A stretch of 21,053 nucleotides of DNA from an uncultured Oscillibacter sp. (GTDB taxonomy: Bacteria > Bacillota > Clostridia > Oscillospirales > Oscillospiraceae). Positions 1 to 5,735 of this stretch are shown here, one piece after another. The stretch lies in assembly GCF_910587525.1 (NCBI RefSeq), contig NZ_CAJULS010000026.1:1-21053 (forward strand), read 5' to 3'. Under the pieces are notes generated by a model. It saw only the letters and a list, made by a program, of their open reading frames with translations, ran no database searches and was not told where the DNA came from. How positions within the stretch are numbered: the first letter of the stretch is position 1; every line of letters starts with the position of its first letter. The position numbers and the translations under genes are program-made.

Positions 1-44
1 CACCGAGATCTACACTCTTTCCCTACACGACGCTCTTCCGATCT
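1..44 (+). other. Illumina P5/Read-1 adapter remnant (not genomic)
   Basis: These 44 bases match, base for base from memory, the 3' part of the Illumina P5 oligonucleotide continuing into the TruSeq Read-1 primer; they end in the diagnostic GCTCTTCCGATCT at 32-44. Genomic sequence begins at 45, in the middle of an ABC transporter gene. This is untrimmed library adapter at a contig end, so nothing should be inferred about sequence to the left. Confidence 0.98.
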
Positions 45-503
45 CAGCACCAGCAGCTTCGGCCGGTGGCTCAGGGCGGCGGCGATGGCCAGCTTCATTG
101 TCATGCCCCGGGAGAAGTCCTTGAAGGGCTTCTTCTCCGGCAGATCGAAGCGCTTTAAGTAGTCCTCGTAGACCGCCTGCTCCCACTGGCGGTAGGTATC
201 CGCCATGATCTTTCCCACCTGGAGGGCGTTCAGCGTCTCGGGAAAGTGGGCCTCGTCCAGCACCACGCCGATGTTCTCCTTCATCCGGGTAAACTCCGGA
301 GCGGAGGCGTCCATTCCCAGCACAGCGGCTCTGCCGCTGTCCGGCCGCAGGGCTCCCATGAGGAGGCGGATGGTGGTGGACTTTCCGGCGCCGTTCTCGC
401 CCACCAGGCCGCAGATGGTACCGCTGGGCACCGTCAAATTCAGGTCCTGGATGGCGAAGCTCCCGAAGGACTTGCAGATGTGATTCAGTTCAATGGCATT
501 CAT
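45..503 (-). CDS. ABC transporter ATP-binding protein, 3'-truncated by adapter
   Basis: This is the ATPase subunit of an ABC transporter, which would hydrolyse ATP at the inner face of the membrane to drive a permease not present in the window. The first 153 residues are visible. Walker A, GENGAGKST, lies at residues 35-43. A degenerate signature, FSRGMTMKL (usually LSGGQ), lies at 130-138. The sequence breaks at KLLVL, the start of Walker B, where the adapter begins. The start ATG (503-501) overlaps the TGA of the GntR gene as ATGA, so the two are probably translationally coupled. ATPases next to YtrA-type regulators usually belong to YtrBC-like or antibiotic/envelope-stress exporters. That context is family knowledge, and the substrate here is unknown. 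The missing 3' half is an assembly artefact, not a pseudogene. Confidence 0.9.
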
Positions 504-880
504 GTTGATTCCTCCTCTGACAGGATGCGCAGCATTTCGTGCAGCTGCTCGTGTGAGAGATCGCAGCGTTTTGCCAGCTCCACGGCGGCGGAGAGATGGC
601 TCTCCAGTTCCCGCAGCTGCTGCTCCCGGATCAGGTCCAGATTCCTCTCCGCCACAAAGCAGCCCTTGCCGGCCACGGTGTCAATGAGGCCGTCGGCCTC
701 CAACTCGTCGTAGGCCCGCTTGGTGGTGATGACGGAAATCTTCAGATCCTTGGCCAGCGCCCGGATGGAGGGCAGGGCCTCGCCGGGCCGCAGCTGTCCG
801 GCGATGATCTGGGCCTTGATCTGGGAGTAGATCTGGTCGTAGATCGGCTGGTTGGTGATATTTCGGATAATCAGCTCCAT
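500..880 (-). CDS. GntR family (YtrA subfamily) transcriptional regulator
   Basis: A 126-residue DNA-binding repressor, the usual length for the short YtrA subfamily, which carries a winged-helix domain plus a small helical dimerisation tail. The opening MELIIRNITNQPIYDQIYSQI and the stretch RPGEALPSIRALAKDLKISV are typical of the GntR winged helix (residues about 10-78). The remaining 45 residues are charged and helical. I chose ATG 880-878 because AGGAG lies 8 bases upstream and the family consensus begins there; a longer ORF reaching 940 would run through the promoter. The stop overlaps the ABC ATPase start by 4 bases. The family normally represses its own operon until an inducer, often a cell-wall-active compound, is sensed. 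The palindrome over its -10 fits that autorepression. Confidence 0.92.
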   Translation of the reverse strand: MELIIRNITNQPIYDQIYSQIKAQIIAGQLRPGEALPSIRALAKDLKISVITTKRAYDELEADGLIDTVAGKGCFVAERNLDLIREQQLRELESHLSAAVELAKRCDLSHEQLHEMLRILSEEEST

Positions 881-898
881 GGACTTTTCTCCTGTTCG

Positions 899-940
899 TA
901 CTGTACATATACAGTATACACAGTATGAACGGTATGTCAA
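899..940 (-). promoter_or_regulatory. Promoter and palindromic operator of the gntR-ABC operon
   Basis: On the minus strand there is TTGACA (940-935), a 16-base spacer, then TATACT (918-913), a near-consensus sigma-A promoter. A perfect inverted repeat, TACTGTA-CATA-TACAGTA, occupies 899-916 and covers the -10 and the probable start site. Its position is ideal for repression by the GntR/YtrA protein encoded immediately downstream. Assignment of the regulator is inference. Confidence 0.85.
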
Positions 941-1008
941 GGGGGGATTTCAAAATTTCCGAAAATTTCTTTGGGGGATCGGTGCACGCCGGTTTGGCCC
1001 ACTGTAGT

Positions 1009-1040
1009 AAAAAGCGGAGGGCTTTTGCCCTCCGCCTTTT
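1009..1040 (-). terminator. Intrinsic terminator of the small YtxH-like gene
   Basis: A perfect 9-bp stem, GCGGAGGGC (1014-1022) with GCCCTCCGC (1027-1035), has a 4-base loop and is followed on the minus strand by five T residues (1013-1009). It lies 20 bases past the stop of the 59-aa gene. Four T residues on the plus side could also make it weakly bidirectional. Confidence 0.85.
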
Positions 1041-1054
1041 CATTCGCCGTATTT

Positions 1055-1234
1055 TCAGCGCATTTCGGAGACGATGTTGTCCACGGCATGGTCCACGGCG
1101 ACACCCAGCTTGTGGATACTCTTACCCACCTGCGTTTTCATGGAATCCCTGCCGTGAGGCGTCATCATCCCCACTGCGGCGCCGGCCATCAGGCCCGCGC
1201 TCATACCGACCCAAAATCCGGTACATGTCTTCAT
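1055..1234 (-). CDS. Small glycine-zipper membrane protein, YtxH-like
   Basis: A 59-residue protein. Residues about 7-24 form one glycine-rich hydrophobic helix (GFWVGMSAGLMAGAAVGMM), followed by a proline, HGRD and an amphipathic basic helix. This layout, a GxxxG-rich membrane helix followed by PxxGR and a charged tail, is that of the YtxH/gas-vesicle-like small proteins of Firmicutes, a family with no settled biochemical role, often linked to general stress. The start ATG at 1234 has AGGAG 8 bases upstream, and a strong terminator follows the stop, so it is probably a real monocistronic gene. I see no convincing promoter in the 130 bases shared with the divergent phosphatase gene. Family assignment rests on architecture only. 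Confidence 0.75.
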   Translation of the reverse strand: MKTCTGFWVGMSAGLMAGAAVGMMTPHGRDSMKTQVGKSIHKLGVAVDHAVDNIVSEMR

Positions 1235-1285
1235 ATCAGTCACTCCTTTTCGGCATGGGGATAGTATGGCCCGTGTTCCGCAAAA

Positions 1286-1332
1286 AAACCGCGGTTTCTC
1301 CATTTGCCAAAAACTTCCCGAAAGAGTATAGT
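1286..1332 (+). promoter_or_regulatory. Promoter of the phosphatase-GNAT gene with adjacent palindrome
   Basis: TTGCCA (1304-1309), a 17-base spacer and TATAGT (1327-1332) form a good sigma-A promoter 33 bases before the start codon. The 12-base palindrome AAACCGCGGTTT at 1286-1297 sits just upstream of the -35 in the divergent intergenic region. It may be an operator, but it has no identified binder. The downstream RBS is CTGGAGG at 1354-1360. Confidence 0.7.
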
Positions 1333-1365
1333 ATATGTGAAAAAACAATTTTTCTGGAGGCGTCT

Positions 1366-2445
1366 ATGACCACCATCTATCTGATCCGCCACGCCGAGGC
1401 GGAGGGAAACCTGTACCGCATTGCCCAGGGCCAGGACGACAGCGCCCTCACGGACCGGGGCTGGCGGCAGGTAAAGGCCCTGGAGCGGCGCTTTGCCGGC
1501 GTCCAAATCGACGCGGTGTACACCAGCGACCTCTACCGCACCCGGGCCACCGCCAGCGCCCTGTACCTGCCCAGGGGACTGACGCCCCGCCTGGAGCGGG
1601 ACCTGCGGGAGATCCATGTGGGCGTGTGGGAGCGGAGGACCTGGGGGGAGATCGCCCGCCGCTGGCCGGACCAGATGGCGGACTTCAGCCGGCGGATGGA
1701 CCGCTGGCGCATGGAGGGAGCCGAGACCCCGGCACAGGTGCTGGAGCGGGCCCTGGGGGTCCTGGGGCGGATTGCGGCGGAAAATGAGGGGAGGACTGCT
1801 GCGGTCTTCTCCCACGGCTATGTTATCCGCCTGGTGCTGGCGAAGCTGCAGGGCATCTCCCTTCGGGACACCGGAGACAAGTCCCCCACCGGGGACAACA
1901 CCGCCGTCTCCTGCCTGGAGTGGGACGGGGCGTCCCTGCGGGTGGTCTGGCAGAATGACAACAGCCACCTGCTGGCGCCGGAGTTCCTGGCGGGCGAAAA
2001 GGTGCGCAAACGGGCAAACGCTCTGGAGCCGGGGCTGTATTTCACGCCGGTTCGCCTGCCGGAGCAGGCGGCGATGCTGCCGGACCTGACCGCCGCCTCC
2101 TGGGAGGGAGAGCCGCCCGTTCCGGACCCCGCCTGCCCCGCTCTGGCGGGGTACCTGGGGGAGGAGCCGGTGGGGCTTGTTCAGTTCGGCCCGGGACCGG
2201 GGGAAATCGCCCTGGCCTGCGTCCGGCGGGACTGCCGGAGGCGGGGCTTCGGCGTGCAGCTCATCGGACAGGCGGTGTACTACTGGCGGCCCTTGGGGGC
2301 GGACCGTCTGCGGATTGTCCTGCCGGAGGGCTGCGCCGCGGAGCGGTTCTTCGGGGACTGCGGGTTCGCCTCCGTGGAAGCGGCCGGACCGGGCAGCCGG
2401 CTCTGGGTAAAAGACATCGGATTTGACCCGGCGTTCAAATCCTGA
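1366..2445 (+). CDS. Histidine phosphatase (PhoE/CobC-like) with C-terminal GNAT-like domain
   Basis: A 359-residue, probably cytosolic protein. Residues 1-200 are a histidine phosphatase (phosphoglycerate mutase-like) domain. The catalytic RHA motif is at R8-H9, the second arginine is in SDLYRTRATA (R58), a glutamate is at REIHVG (E82), and the second histidine is in FSHG (H150). The active-site set therefore looks complete. After a linker, residues about 279-345 read EIALACVRRDCRRRGFGVQL and then a short strand-helix-FFGDCGF segment, the pattern of GNAT acyl-CoA-binding motif A and motif B. Single-domain phosphatases of this group are about 200 residues, so the extra 150 residues are a real fusion. 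The start ATG at 1366 has GGAGG 5 bases upstream; the longer upstream reading frame crosses the promoter and was rejected. Substrates of both halves are unknown. Confidence 0.88.
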   Translation: MTTIYLIRHAEAEGNLYRIAQGQDDSALTDRGWRQVKALERRFAGVQIDAVYTSDLYRTRATASALYLPRGLTPRLERDLREIHVGVWERRTWGEIARRWPDQMADFSRRMDRWRMEGAETPAQVLERALGVLGRIAAENEGRTAAVFSHGYVIRLVLAKLQGISLRDTGDKSPTGDNTAVSCLEWDGASLRVVWQNDNSHLLAPEFLAGEKVRKRANALEPGLYFTPVRLPEQAAMLPDLTAASWEGEPPVPDPACPALAGYLGEEPVGLVQFGPGPGEIALACVRRDCRRRGFGVQLIGQAVYYWRPLGADRLRIVLPEGCAAERFFGDCGFASVEAAGPGSRLWVKDIGFDPAFKS

Positions 2446-2484
2446 CAATATTTTTTGGACAGCCAGGTTCTGACAAAGTTTTCA

Positions 2485-2514
2485 TTGACAAACAGGGTAT
2501 GATTTCCATATAAT
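2485..2514 (+). promoter_or_regulatory. Sigma-A promoter of the riboswitch-antiporter transcript
   Basis: A consensus TTGACA (2485-2490) and a consensus TATAAT (2509-2514) are separated by 18 bases. The start site would be near 2521, some 15 bases before the riboswitch aptamer and about 205 bases before the antiporter start codon. Confidence 0.9.
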
Positions 2515-2534
2515 ACCCCTCGAAAACAAGTCCT

Positions 2535-2636
2535 GTAAAAGGGAGTAGCTTGCGTCCTTCGGGATGCGGCGGGGCTCGTCAGCACGATGGTTCTGGAGCC
2601 GTCCGGACCCCGCCTGAAAAAGCGAGACTTTTATTG
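2535..2636 (+). promoter_or_regulatory. yybP-ykoY (Mn2+) riboswitch aptamer
   Basis: The conserved strings of this class appear in order: AAAAGGGAGTAGC (2537-2549), CTCGTCA (2575-2581) and AGCGAGACTTTT (2621-2632). Pairings fit. P1 is TAAAAG (2536-2541) with CTTTTA (2628-2633). P2 is GCGTCC-TTCG-GGATGC (2552-2567). P3 is GGCGGGG (2568-2574) with CCCCGCC (2608-2614), enclosing CCGGA as in known members. The optional P4 helix seems absent. The class is known to bind Mn2+ and to switch on metal exporters or cation transporters, which matches the cation antiporter encoded directly downstream. Ligand and direction of switching were not tested here. Confidence 0.9.
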
Positions 2637-2647
2637 TATGCGGCGCC

Positions 2648-2716
2648 GGCGGGGGGAGATCCCCGTCAGGTTTTCCGTGTGCAATGAGGGTCTCGTTTAT
2701 CTTTGAAAAACGGAGG
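2648..2716 (+). promoter_or_regulatory. Putative expression platform of the Mn2+ riboswitch
   Basis: GTCTCGTTT (2690-2698) can pair over 9 bp, with one G-U, with AAGCGAGAC (2620-2628), which is the conserved 3' strand of the aptamer. The same segment can also pair partly with AAACGGAGGA (2708-2717), which holds the Shine-Dalgarno GGAGG. The two pairings exclude one another. A separate stem, GGCGGGG (2648-2654) with CCCCGTC (2661-2667), is followed by only four T residues, so a terminator is less convincing. Translational switching is my inference. Confidence 0.5.
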
Positions 2717-2727
2717 ACGTGCGTGTA

Positions 2728-3684
2728 ATGAGTATTTGGGTAACGGTACTGCTGTTCCTGCTGGGACTGGCACTGATTGTCAAGGGCGGCGACTGGTTTT
2801 TGGACGGCGCGGTATGGATCGCGGAGGCCACCGGCGTACCCCGGTTCATCATCGGGGCCACCATCGTCTCCCTGGCCACCACGCTGCCGGAGCTGACGGT
2901 GTCCGTCACCGGGGTGCTCCAGGGGGAGGTGGACCTGGCGGTGGGCAACGCCGTGGGGTCTGTCACCGCCAATCTGGGGCTGATTCTGGGCATCTCCATT
3001 GTGTGCATTCCCTCGGCGGTGGACCGGAAGCAGTTTGATCTGAAGGCCATTTTGATGGTCTCCGGCGCACTGCTGCTGTTCCTGCTGTGCCGGGGCGGCG
3101 TGCTGCCGGTGCTGCCCAGCCTTCTGCTGTTCGTGGTATTTGCCATATACATTGGGAACAACGTGATGGACGCCCGGTCCGGCATGGCGGAGAGCCGGGG
3201 GACGAACCCCAAGCGCCGCACCACTTCTCACCGGCAGATGTTCATGAAGTTGGTTCTGTTCGCCGCGGGCATCGTGGCCATTGTAGTGGGCTCCCGGCTG
3301 CTGATTGACTACGGCAGCGAGCTGGCGCTGCTGCTGGGCGTGCCCTCCAGCATCATCGGCGTCACCATGGTGGCCATCGGCACCTCCCTGCCGGAGCTGG
3401 TGACCACCCTGACCGCCATCGCCAAAAAAGAGGCGTCCATGTCCGTAGGCAATATCATCGGGGCCAACGTCATTGACCTGACCATGATCCTGCCGGTGTG
3501 CTCCGCCGTGTCCGGCGGGCGGCTGTCCATCGGTGCCCAGACCACGGCCCTGGACCTGCCGGTGTGCCTAGGCCTGTGTTGCCTGGCGGTGCTGCCGCCG
3601 TTGGTAAAGGGAAAGTTCTACCGCTGGCAGGGCGCGCTGATGCTGGGGATCTACGCCGCCTACGTGGTGGCGCTGGTGCGCTGA
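2728..3684 (+). CDS. Calcium/sodium antiporter (CaxA/YrbG family)
   Basis: A 318-residue integral membrane antiporter of the Ca2+/cation antiporter (CaCA) superfamily, the usual length for bacterial YrbG-like members. The two inverted alpha repeats are plain. The first has GATIVSLATTLPELTV followed by VGNAVGSV; the second has GVTMVAIGTSLPELVTT followed by VGNIIGANVIDL. In the first repeat the usual GTSLPE and GSN read ATTLPE and GSV, so the ion sites may differ from the textbook pattern. About ten hydrophobic segments surround a basic loop near residues 151-172. ATG 2728 is chosen with GGAGG 11 bases upstream; the in-frame GTG at 2719 is too close to the SD. The gene sits alone behind a Mn2+-class riboswitch, which suggests that Mn2+ may be a physiological substrate, or that Ca2+ handling responds to Mn2+. 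Confidence 0.93.
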   Translation: MSIWVTVLLFLLGLALIVKGGDWFLDGAVWIAEATGVPRFIIGATIVSLATTLPELTVSVTGVLQGEVDLAVGNAVGSVTANLGLILGISIVCIPSAVDRKQFDLKAILMVSGALLLFLLCRGGVLPVLPSLLLFVVFAIYIGNNVMDARSGMAESRGTNPKRRTTSHRQMFMKLVLFAAGIVAIVVGSRLLIDYGSELALLLGVPSSIIGVTMVAIGTSLPELVTTLTAIAKKEASMSVGNIIGANVIDLTMILPVCSAVSGGRLSIGAQTTALDLPVCLGLCCLAVLPPLVKGKFYRWQGALMLGIYAAYVVALVR

Positions 3685-3733
3685 GAGGACAGCGCTTCGC
3701 CGAATGCTCCGGCTTACGACGGTGAAAAGACGT

Positions 3734-3759
3734 CCCCCGCGGGTAAGCACCCGCGGGGG
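3734..3759. terminator. Bidirectional terminator between antiporter and carbamate kinase
   Basis: A perfect 11-bp GC stem, CCCCCGCGGGT (3734-3744) with ACCCGCGGGGG (3749-3759), has an AAGC loop and stands between two convergent genes. The plus side is followed by ATTGATTTG and the minus side by ACGTCTTTTC, so the U tracts are imperfect on both sides. Confidence 0.75.
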
Positions 3760-3771
3760 ATTGATTTGCTG

Positions 3772-4716
3772 TCAGGCAAACGTCACCACGGTGCCGGTCT
3801 TGCCGTCCAGGGCCTCCAATGCCTTGTCAAGACTTGTGATAATGGCTTTTTTTCCCGGGTTGGCCCGGACGAATTTCATGGCGGCCTCGATCTTGGGCAG
3901 CATACTGCCCACGCCGAACTGACCCTCTGCGGCGTACCGGGCGGCCTCCGCCAGACTGATGTGGCTCAGATCCTCCTGGTCCGGCTTGCCGAAGCGGATG
4001 GCCGCCTTTTCCACCTCTGTCAAAATCAAAAGCACGTCGGCTCCCACGGCTTCCGCCAGGAGCTCCGCGGCAAAGTCCTTGTCGATCACCGCCGCCACGC
4101 CCTCCAGGGTGCCGTCCGGGTTCTCCACTACCGGGATGCCGCCGCCGCCGCAGGCCACCACAATGGCGTGGTCCCACAGCAGTCGGATGGCCTCGATTTC
4201 CACAATCCGCCGGGGCAGCGGAGAGGGCACCACCCGCCGCCAGCCCCGGCCGGCGTCCTCCCGCATGGTGTAGCCCCGTTCCGCCTCCAGCTGCCGGGCT
4301 TCCTCCTGGGTATAAAAGGCGCCGATGGGCTTGGTGGGATTCTGAAAGGCCGGGTCGTTCCGGTCCACCACCACCTGTGTGGCCAGAGTGACCACGGGGT
4401 AGTTCCGGTTGCGGCTGTTGAGCGCGTATTTCAGCGCCTGCTGGATGTGGTAGCCGATATACCCCTGGCTCATGGCCCCGCAGACGTCAAAGGGCATGGG
4501 CGGGGCCACGTCCCTGGCGGCCTCGCTGGCCAGGACGATGCGGCCCACCTGGGGGCCGTTTCCGTGGACCACGGCCATCTCGTAGCCCCGCTGGCTGATC
4601 TGGGCGATGTGGGCGCTGGTCTTTTTCACAACCTCCAGCTGGGCCTCGGCGGTGGCTCCGCTGTCCTTGGACTGTAACGCGTTGCCCCCCAGGGCGATGA
4701 CAATTCTCTCGGGCAT
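3772..4716 (-). CDS. arcC: Carbamate kinase
   Basis: A 314-residue enzyme, exactly the usual size, catalysing ATP + carbamate = ADP + carbamoyl phosphate; in catabolism it runs towards ATP. Visible amino-acid-kinase motifs are IVIALGGNALQ at the N terminus, VHGNGPQVG near residue 50, ACGGGGIPVV near residue 195, DKDFAAELLAEAVGAD followed by ILTEVEKAAI, and GSMLPKIEAAMKFV near the C terminus. ATG 4716-4714 is preceded by AAGGAAG and matches the family start; a longer frame to 4749 lacks homology. No arginine deiminase, ornithine or other transcarbamoylase, or purine-degradation gene is in the window, so the source of carbamoyl phosphate is not shown. No promoter was confidently seen in the 76 bases upstream. 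Confidence 0.96.
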   Translation of the reverse strand: MPERIVIALGGNALQSKDSGATAEAQLEVVKKTSAHIAQISQRGYEMAVVHGNGPQVGRIVLASEAARDVAPPMPFDVCGAMSQGYIGYHIQQALKYALNSRNRNYPVVTLATQVVVDRNDPAFQNPTKPIGAFYTQEEARQLEAERGYTMREDAGRGWRRVVPSPLPRRIVEIEAIRLLWDHAIVVACGGGGIPVVENPDGTLEGVAAVIDKDFAAELLAEAVGADVLLILTEVEKAAIRFGKPDQEDLSHISLAEAARYAAEGQFGVGSMLPKIEAAMKFVRANPGKKAIITSLDKALEALDGKTGTVVTFA

Positions 4717-4792
4717 GGGATGACTTCCTTTCCTGCTGCAAGTTTTCAATGGGAAGTCTGTGCCGTTTGAAAGAGTTTATGCGGCGCAAAAC

Positions 4793-4820
4793 AAAGACCG
4801 GGGATATTTCCCCGGTCTTT
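4793..4820 (-). terminator. Terminator of the SLH protein gene
   Basis: A perfect 12-bp stem, AAAGACCGGGGA (4793-4804) with TCCCCGGTCTTT (4809-4820), has a 4-base loop and lies 31 bases past the stop of the SLH gene. On the minus strand it is followed by GTTTTGCG; the plus side has GCGCTTTTTAAG. It also insulates the carbamate kinase gene from read-through. Confidence 0.85.
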
Positions 4821-4851
4821 GCGCTTTTTAAGTATTGTGAAAAATTACGTG

Positions 4852-5643
4852 TCAGGCGGCGGGTTCGGTGTCCTTCTCCGCCAGCTGGCGGAACAGGAAG
4901 GTGACGATCTGACCGCGGTTGCAGGGATTCGCGGGGGCGAAGGTGGTGCCGTCGCCGGTACCGGCGGTGATCTCATTCTCCACGGCCCAGGCCACAGCGC
5001 CGGCATACTCGGCGTCGGCGGCCACATCGGTAAACTCCTTCTCGGTCTCCGCCTCGGGGCTCCCGGCGGCCTTCCACATGAAGGTTACGGCCATGCTGCG
5101 GGTGCAGGTGGCGGCGAGATCGGCGTCTTCGGCGATCATCTCATTCTCCACGGCCCACTTGGCGGCGGAGGTACGGTCGGCCACACCCTCCTCAGCGCCG
5201 GGCTTGCCGTTGGCGCGCCACAGGAAGGTCAGAATGTGGGACACGGTGCAGGGATCGCCGGGGCCAAAGGTGGTCTCGGTCTTGCCCAGGGTGATCTCCT
5301 TGCCCACGGCCCAGTCGATGGCGGCGGCGAAGGGAGATGCGGCGTCCACGTCGGTGAACTTGGGTTCGGCAGGCTCGGTGGGCTCGTCGGGAGTCTGGCC
5401 CTCCTCATTCTTCTCCTCGGGGACGGCAGTCTCTTCGTCCTTTTTCTCCTCGTCCTTCTCCTCGGGGGCGGCGGCGGGATCGGCGGGAGTGGTCTCCTCA
5501 TCCTTCGCCTCGGGGTCGGCGGGAGCGGTGGTGCCGGCGGGGGCGGCATCGTCGGCGGGCTCGTCGGCCAGAGCCATGGGCATGACGCCGAGGGTCAGGA
5601 CCAGGGCCAGCAGAATGGCCAGCCATCTTCTAGTGTGCTTCAT
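4852..5643 (-). CDS. Secreted SLH-repeat protein with acidic Pro/Glu-rich linker
   Basis: A 263-residue exported protein. Residues 1-26 are a signal peptide (basic MKHTRR, hydrophobic core, ALA cleavage site before D27). Residues 27-94 are a low-complexity linker almost entirely of E, D, P, A, K and T. From F96 to the end there are three S-layer-homology-like repeats: FTDVDAASPFAAAIDWAVGK..., a shorter degenerate one (ADRTSAAKWAVENEM...), and FTDVAADAEYAGAVAWAVEN.... Each is followed by a CT/CN...IVTFLFR or FMWKAAG-type segment. SLH domains classically bind pyruvylated secondary cell-wall polymers; the divergent Cys-containing version here is common in gut clostridia and its ligand is not established. 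The start has AAAGGAGG 6 bases upstream and a consensus promoter. No catalytic domain is present. Confidence 0.9.
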   Translation of the reverse strand: MKHTRRWLAILLALVLTLGVMPMALADEPADDAAPAGTTAPADPEAKDEETTPADPAAAPEEKDEEKKDEETAVPEEKNEEGQTPDEPTEPAEPKFTDVDAASPFAAAIDWAVGKEITLGKTETTFGPGDPCTVSHILTFLWRANGKPGAEEGVADRTSAAKWAVENEMIAEDADLAATCTRSMAVTFMWKAAGSPEAETEKEFTDVAADAEYAGAVAWAVENEITAGTGDGTTFAPANPCNRGQIVTFLFRQLAEKDTEPAA

Positions 5644-5664
5644 ATTCTTCCTCCTTTGTTTATA

Positions 5665-5728
5665 TGGGCGTCTCGCCGGACGCCCAAGTTAATGGAGATA
5701 TTATATGCCACCCAAAAACCACTGTCAA
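5665..5728 (-). promoter_or_regulatory. Consensus promoter and leader hairpin of the SLH gene
   Basis: On the minus strand TTGACA (5728-5723), a 17-base spacer and TATAAT (5705-5700) give a perfect sigma-A promoter. Between the expected start site and the AAAGGAGG ribosome site lies a perfect 8-bp hairpin, TGGGCGTC (5665-5672) with GACGCCCA (5679-5686). It may stabilise the mRNA 5' end or act as a control element. Together these features suggest strong expression. Confidence 0.88.
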
Positions 5729-5735
5729 GAGTTGG

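Noticed and set aside
45..503. ABC ATPase as a pseudogene
   Set aside because: The truncation coincides exactly with the adapter junction, so it is a sequencing artefact rather than gene decay.
925..1365. Long N-terminal extension of the phosphatase reading frame
   Set aside because: The extension crosses the gntR promoter, a terminator, the small YtxH-like gene and the phosphatase promoter. The ATG at 1366 has a good SD and starts the family consensus.
2648..2674. Intrinsic terminator in the riboswitch leader
   Set aside because: The stem is real, but the T tract is only four long and follows after a gap. It does not clearly compete with the aptamer, so it is kept only as a possibility.
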